DNA of 64,000 bases. Source: CAWGJC01 sp965276665. GTDB taxonomy: Bacteria; Pseudomonadota; Alphaproteobacteria; Acetobacterales; Acetobacteraceae. The translations under genes and the position numbers were made by a program. Each line of letters begins with the position of its first letter. Position 1 is the first letter of the stretch. The stretch spans positions 3,162,001-3,226,000 of the forward strand of contig OZ255620.1 of the NCBI GenBank assembly GCA_965276665.1, given 5' to 3'. The notes beneath the pieces are model-generated. The model saw only the letters and a program-made list of their open reading frames with translations, did no database searches and had not been told where the DNA came from. Below, piece after piece: positions 62,718 to 64,000 of this stretch.

Positions 62718-62718
62718 G

Positions 62719-63954
62719 GTGACGGCGCTGCAATCGCCACGCGGCACCCGCGACCTGATCGGCGAGGAGTTCCGTCGCCACCGTTTCGTCATCGACACCG
62801 CCCGCGAGATCGCCAGCTCGTACGGGTTCGACGAATGGGCGCCGCCGATCTTCGAAGATACGCGCGTGTTCTCCCGCACGCTCGGCGAGACCTCCGACGT
62901 CGTGACGAAGGAGATGTACACCTTCCCCGATCGCGGCGGCGACAGCCTGACCCTGCGCCCGGAAGCGACCGCCGGCGTGTGCCGCGCGCTTGTCTCAAAC
63001 GGGCTCACTCAGAGCCTGCCGCAAAAAGTGTTCGTGGCCGGGCCGATGTTCCGCTACGAGCGGCCGCAGAAGGGGCGCTACCGCCAGTTCCACCAGATCG
63101 ACGCCGAGATCATCGGCACCGCCGAGCCGCTGGCCGATGCCGAGGTGATCGCCTGCGGCTGGGACGTTCTCCGCGCCCTCGGGGTCGATGACGGGGTCGT
63201 GCTGGAGCTCAACACGCTGGGCGACCCGGAAAGCCGCAGCGCCTATCGCGCGGCGCTCGTCGATTATTTCGGCGCCCATCGCGACGCGCTCTCCACCGAC
63301 AGCCAGGCCCGGCTGGAGCGCAACCCGCTTCGTATCCTCGACAGCAAGGATGCGGGCGACCGCGCCATCGTGGCCGAAGCGCCGACCATCGCCGCGCATC
63401 TCACGCCGGCGGCGGCGGATTTTTATGCGCGCCTCAAAGGATATCTGGAGACATTCGGGGTGCCGTTCCGCGAGAACCCGCGCATCGTCCGCGGGCTCGA
63501 TTATTACGGCCACACCGCCTTCGAATTCGTCACCGGCCGGCTCGGCGCGCAGGGCACGGTGATGGGCGGCGGCCGCTACGACGGTCTGGTCGAGGAGATG
63601 GGCGGACCGCCGACGCCGGCGGTCGGCTGGGCCGCCGGGGTGGAGCGCCTCGCCATGCTGCTCGCAACCCCGCCGGCAGCGGCGCGGACCGTCGCGATCG
63701 TGCCGGTAGGAGAGGCCGCGGAGACCGCGGCGCTCGGCCTGATGCAGACGCTGCGGCATGCCGGCATCCGCGCCGAGATGGCGTTCCGCGGCAATCTCAA
63801 GCGGCGGATGGAGCGCGCGAACCGCATCGGCGCGCGCGCCGCGATCATCATCGGCGAGAGCGAGGCGGCGCGCGGCGTCGCCCAGCTCAAGGATCTCGGC
63901 AGCGGCGCGCAGGAGGAAGTGCCGATCGCCGCGCTGCCGCAGCGCCTGCGGTGA
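62719..63954 (+). CDS. hisS: histidyl-tRNA synthetase
   Basis: 411 residues, class II synthetase. It starts with LQSPRGTRDLIGEEF. Motif 1 region is RPEATAGVCRAL; motif 2 is GPMFRYERPQKGRYRQFHQIDAEIIG; the histidine-A loop is RIVRGLDYYGHTAFEF; motif 3 is MGGGRYDGLVEEMGGPPTPAVGWAAGVERL. The C-terminal anticodon-binding domain begins near VAIVPVGEAAET. The start is GTG 62719, separated by a single base from the ispG stop, and the stop overlaps the next gene as GTGA. Confidence 0.96.
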   Translation: MTALQSPRGTRDLIGEEFRRHRFVIDTAREIASSYGFDEWAPPIFEDTRVFSRTLGETSDVVTKEMYTFPDRGGDSLTLRPEATAGVCRALVSNGLTQSLPQKVFVAGPMFRYERPQKGRYRQFHQIDAEIIGTAEPLADAEVIACGWDVLRALGVDDGVVLELNTLGDPESRSAYRAALVDYFGAHRDALSTDSQARLERNPLRILDSKDAGDRAIVAEAPTIAAHLTPAAADFYARLKGYLETFGVPFRENPRIVRGLDYYGHTAFEFVTGRLGAQGTVMGGGRYDGLVEEMGGPPTPAVGWAAGVERLAMLLATPPAAARTVAIVPVGEAAETAALGLMQTLRHAGIRAEMAFRGNLKRRMERANRIGARAAIIIGESEAARGVAQLKDLGSGAQEEVPIAALPQRLR

Positions 63955-64000
63955 GCGGGACCGATCTCGCCCGCCGGCTCGACCGCATCGCCGCGCGCGC
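63951..64000 (+). CDS. prfA: peptide chain release factor 1, N-terminal fragment at window edge
   Basis: GTG 63951 overlaps the hisS stop (GTGA) and the frame reads SGTDLARRLDRIAAR to the end of the window. The sequence fits the start of an RF1 helix, and prfA follows hisS in many alphaproteobacteria. Only 16 codons are visible, so the call rests mainly on gene order. Confidence 0.55.
   Translation, partial: MSGTDLARRLDRIAAR

Overview
The window comes from a GC-rich proteobacterium. The block at the right end (lysC, a nitronate monooxygenase, ptsP, a RodZ-like HTH protein, ispG, hisS, start of prfA) is a core gene order that I associate, from memory, with Acetobacteraceae and related Rhodospirillales of the Alphaproteobacteria. 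The rest is accessory and catabolic DNA: stacked operons of CoA-ester and aromatic degradation enzymes, each with its own transporter and regulator, mixed with insertion-sequence scraps and dead genes. I saw no rRNA, tRNA or CRISPR array.

Layout. (1) 0.08-11.4 kb, minus strand: a branched-chain-type ABC transporter (livHMGF plus binding protein) with a CoA ligase, two acyl-CoA dehydrogenases, two crotonases, an MDR alcohol dehydrogenase and an MBL hydrolase. Nearly every gene carries a frameshift, a stop or a deletion, so this operon is probably dying or the assembly is poor here. A divergent, intact TetR gene (11.5 kb) is its likely regulator. (2) 12.3-16.8 kb: a FadB-like two-domain enzyme, then a molybdopterin oxidoreductase / cytochrome b / periplasmic protein operon. 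(3) 17.1-17.3 kb: an IS6-family transposase scrap. (4) 17.3-30.6 kb: a ring-cleavage cluster made of two mirrored modules. Each module has a flavin monooxygenase, an extradiol dioxygenase, a fumarylacetoacetase-family hydrolase (one copy only a stub) and a member of an unusual methyltransferase-fold pair. IclR and GntR regulators, an MFS importer, a binding protein and a DoxX protein accompany them. (5) 30.7-32.7 kb: an EmrB-type efflux pump with MarR.

(6) 32.8-44.2 kb: a second CoA-ester cluster (CitE-like lyase, acyl-CoA dehydrogenase, crotonase, family-I-type CoA-transferase, MmgE/PrpD protein, divergent CaiB-type CoA-transferase) with a Tau/Ssu-like ABC importer and two paralogous binding proteins. 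The enzyme set resembles C5-dicarboxylate (itaconate/methylsuccinate-like) catabolism, which is an inference. (7) 44.4-49.6 kb: a sugar or sugar-acid importer lacking its ATPase, an enolase-superfamily dehydratase and a LacI regulator. (8) 49.7-51.5 kb: a gene graveyard holding a LysR remnant with a perfect 40-bp palindrome, a luciferase-like monooxygenase remnant, an alpha/beta-hydrolase tail and an IS481-family scrap. (9) 51.5-55.4 kb: TetR, a two-subunit 3-oxoacid CoA-transferase whose genes are split by a large inverted repeat, an intergenic repeat element and a second EmrB-type pump. (10) 55.6-64 kb: core genes.

The two points most worth following are the mirrored ring-cleavage modules with their paired, non-canonical methyltransferase-like proteins, and the LysR palindrome, which looks like a templated quasipalindrome mutation caught in the sequence.
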